This document shows, one piece after another, positions 14,623 to 14,708 of a stretch of 14,708 nt of DNA. The translations under genes and the position numbers were made by a program. The first letter of the stretch is position 1. Every line of letters begins with the position of its first letter. Under the pieces are notes generated by a model that worked only from the letters and a program-made list of their open reading frames with translations, searched no databases and was not told the origin of the DNA. This DNA is from Lentisphaeria bacterium UBA1776 (GTDB taxonomy: Bacteria; Verrucomicrobiota; Lentisphaeria; Victivallales; Victivallaceae): NCBI GenBank assembly GCA_002314605.1, contig DCGO01000020.1:1-14708 (forward strand). The letters are read 5' to 3'.

Positions 14623-14708
14623 TCAGTTGGCCTTGATCGCGCCGATCTTCACCCGGGTCAGGTTCTGACGGTGACCGATGGTCCGGCGGTAGCTCTTGCG
14701 GCGCTTCA
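14623..14708 (-). CDS. rplU: Ribosomal protein L21, C-terminal part (runs off the window)
   Basis: The last 27 codons are present. They read KRRKSYRRTIGHRQNLTRV and then KIGAIKAN before a TGA at 14625-14623. This matches the basic tail of bacterial L21 (KRRK-xxx-RR-xx-GHRQ-xx-T-x-V-K-I), which binds 23S rRNA. The 5' part lies beyond the end of the window. The next gene downstream is purC rather than the usual rpmA. Confidence 0.9.
   Translation of the reverse strand, partial: KRRKSYRRTIGHRQNLTRVKIGAIKAN

Noticed and set aside
1..14708. tRNA, rRNA, CRISPR arrays, phage genes or a replication origin.
   Set aside because: No cloverleaf-like sequence, repeat-spacer pattern, phage structural gene or origin-type repeat cluster was seen on either strand.

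Overview
The window looks like chromosomal DNA of a moderately GC-rich bacterium with a complex cell-surface glycan. Tightly overlapping genes, two Gfo/Idh/MocA oxidoreductases beside an IS1380-type remnant, and the general protein style suggest an anaerobic PVC-type bacterium such as a Lentisphaerota member. That placement is an inference with low certainty. All 14 recognised reading frames end in TGA (9) or TAA (5), none in TAG. The sequence begins inside or beside an insertion-sequence remnant.

Layout. (1) Positions 1-950, + strand: the 5' part of an IS1380-family transposase, with its own promoter and a hairpin-buried ribosome binding site, joined in frame near position 645 to the last ~100 codons of a probable alpha/beta hydrolase. 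(2) Positions 947-3114, + strand: two Gfo/Idh/MocA oxidoreductases, each overlapping the gene before it by 4 bp. (3) Positions 3115-3424: a convergent gap without a recognised gene. It carries a minus-strand frame with gene-like codons that is broken by an in-frame TAG. (4) Positions 10207-3425, - strand: a compact seven-gene nucleotide-sugar operon, in order rfbF (glucose-1-P cytidylyltransferase), rfbG (CDP-glucose 4,6-dehydratase), rfbH (CDP-4-keto-6-deoxyglucose 3-dehydratase), transketolase-like N subunit, transketolase-like C subunit, a membrane GT2 glycosyltransferase and an SDR epimerase/reductase. (5) Positions 10208-10427: a divergent promoter region with a perfect 8+5+8 inverted repeat over the -35 box of the aminotransferase promoter. 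(6) Positions 10428-11588, + strand: a class I PLP aminotransferase. (7) Positions 13634-11625, - strand: an ABC-F ATPase. (8) Positions 14708-13709, - strand: the C-terminal end of ribosomal protein L21 (rplU), followed 14 bp later by purC and an intrinsic terminator.

How the genes work together. The rfbF-rfbG-rfbH block should make the CDP-3,6-dideoxy-4-keto-hexose precursor from glucose-1-phosphate. The usual E3 reductase (RfbI/AscD type) is absent. In its place the operon has a two-subunit transketolase-like enzyme, an SDR and a glycosyltransferase. The most interesting reading is that this is a pathway for a two-carbon-branched dideoxy sugar (an octose, chemically like yersiniose). Here the branch would be a glycolaldehyde unit added by a transketolase-type enzyme, rather than an acetyl unit added by a YerE-type enzyme. 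The SDR would then reduce a keto group and the GT2 enzyme would transfer the sugar at the membrane. The enzyme families are clear from sequence; the final sugar is an inference.
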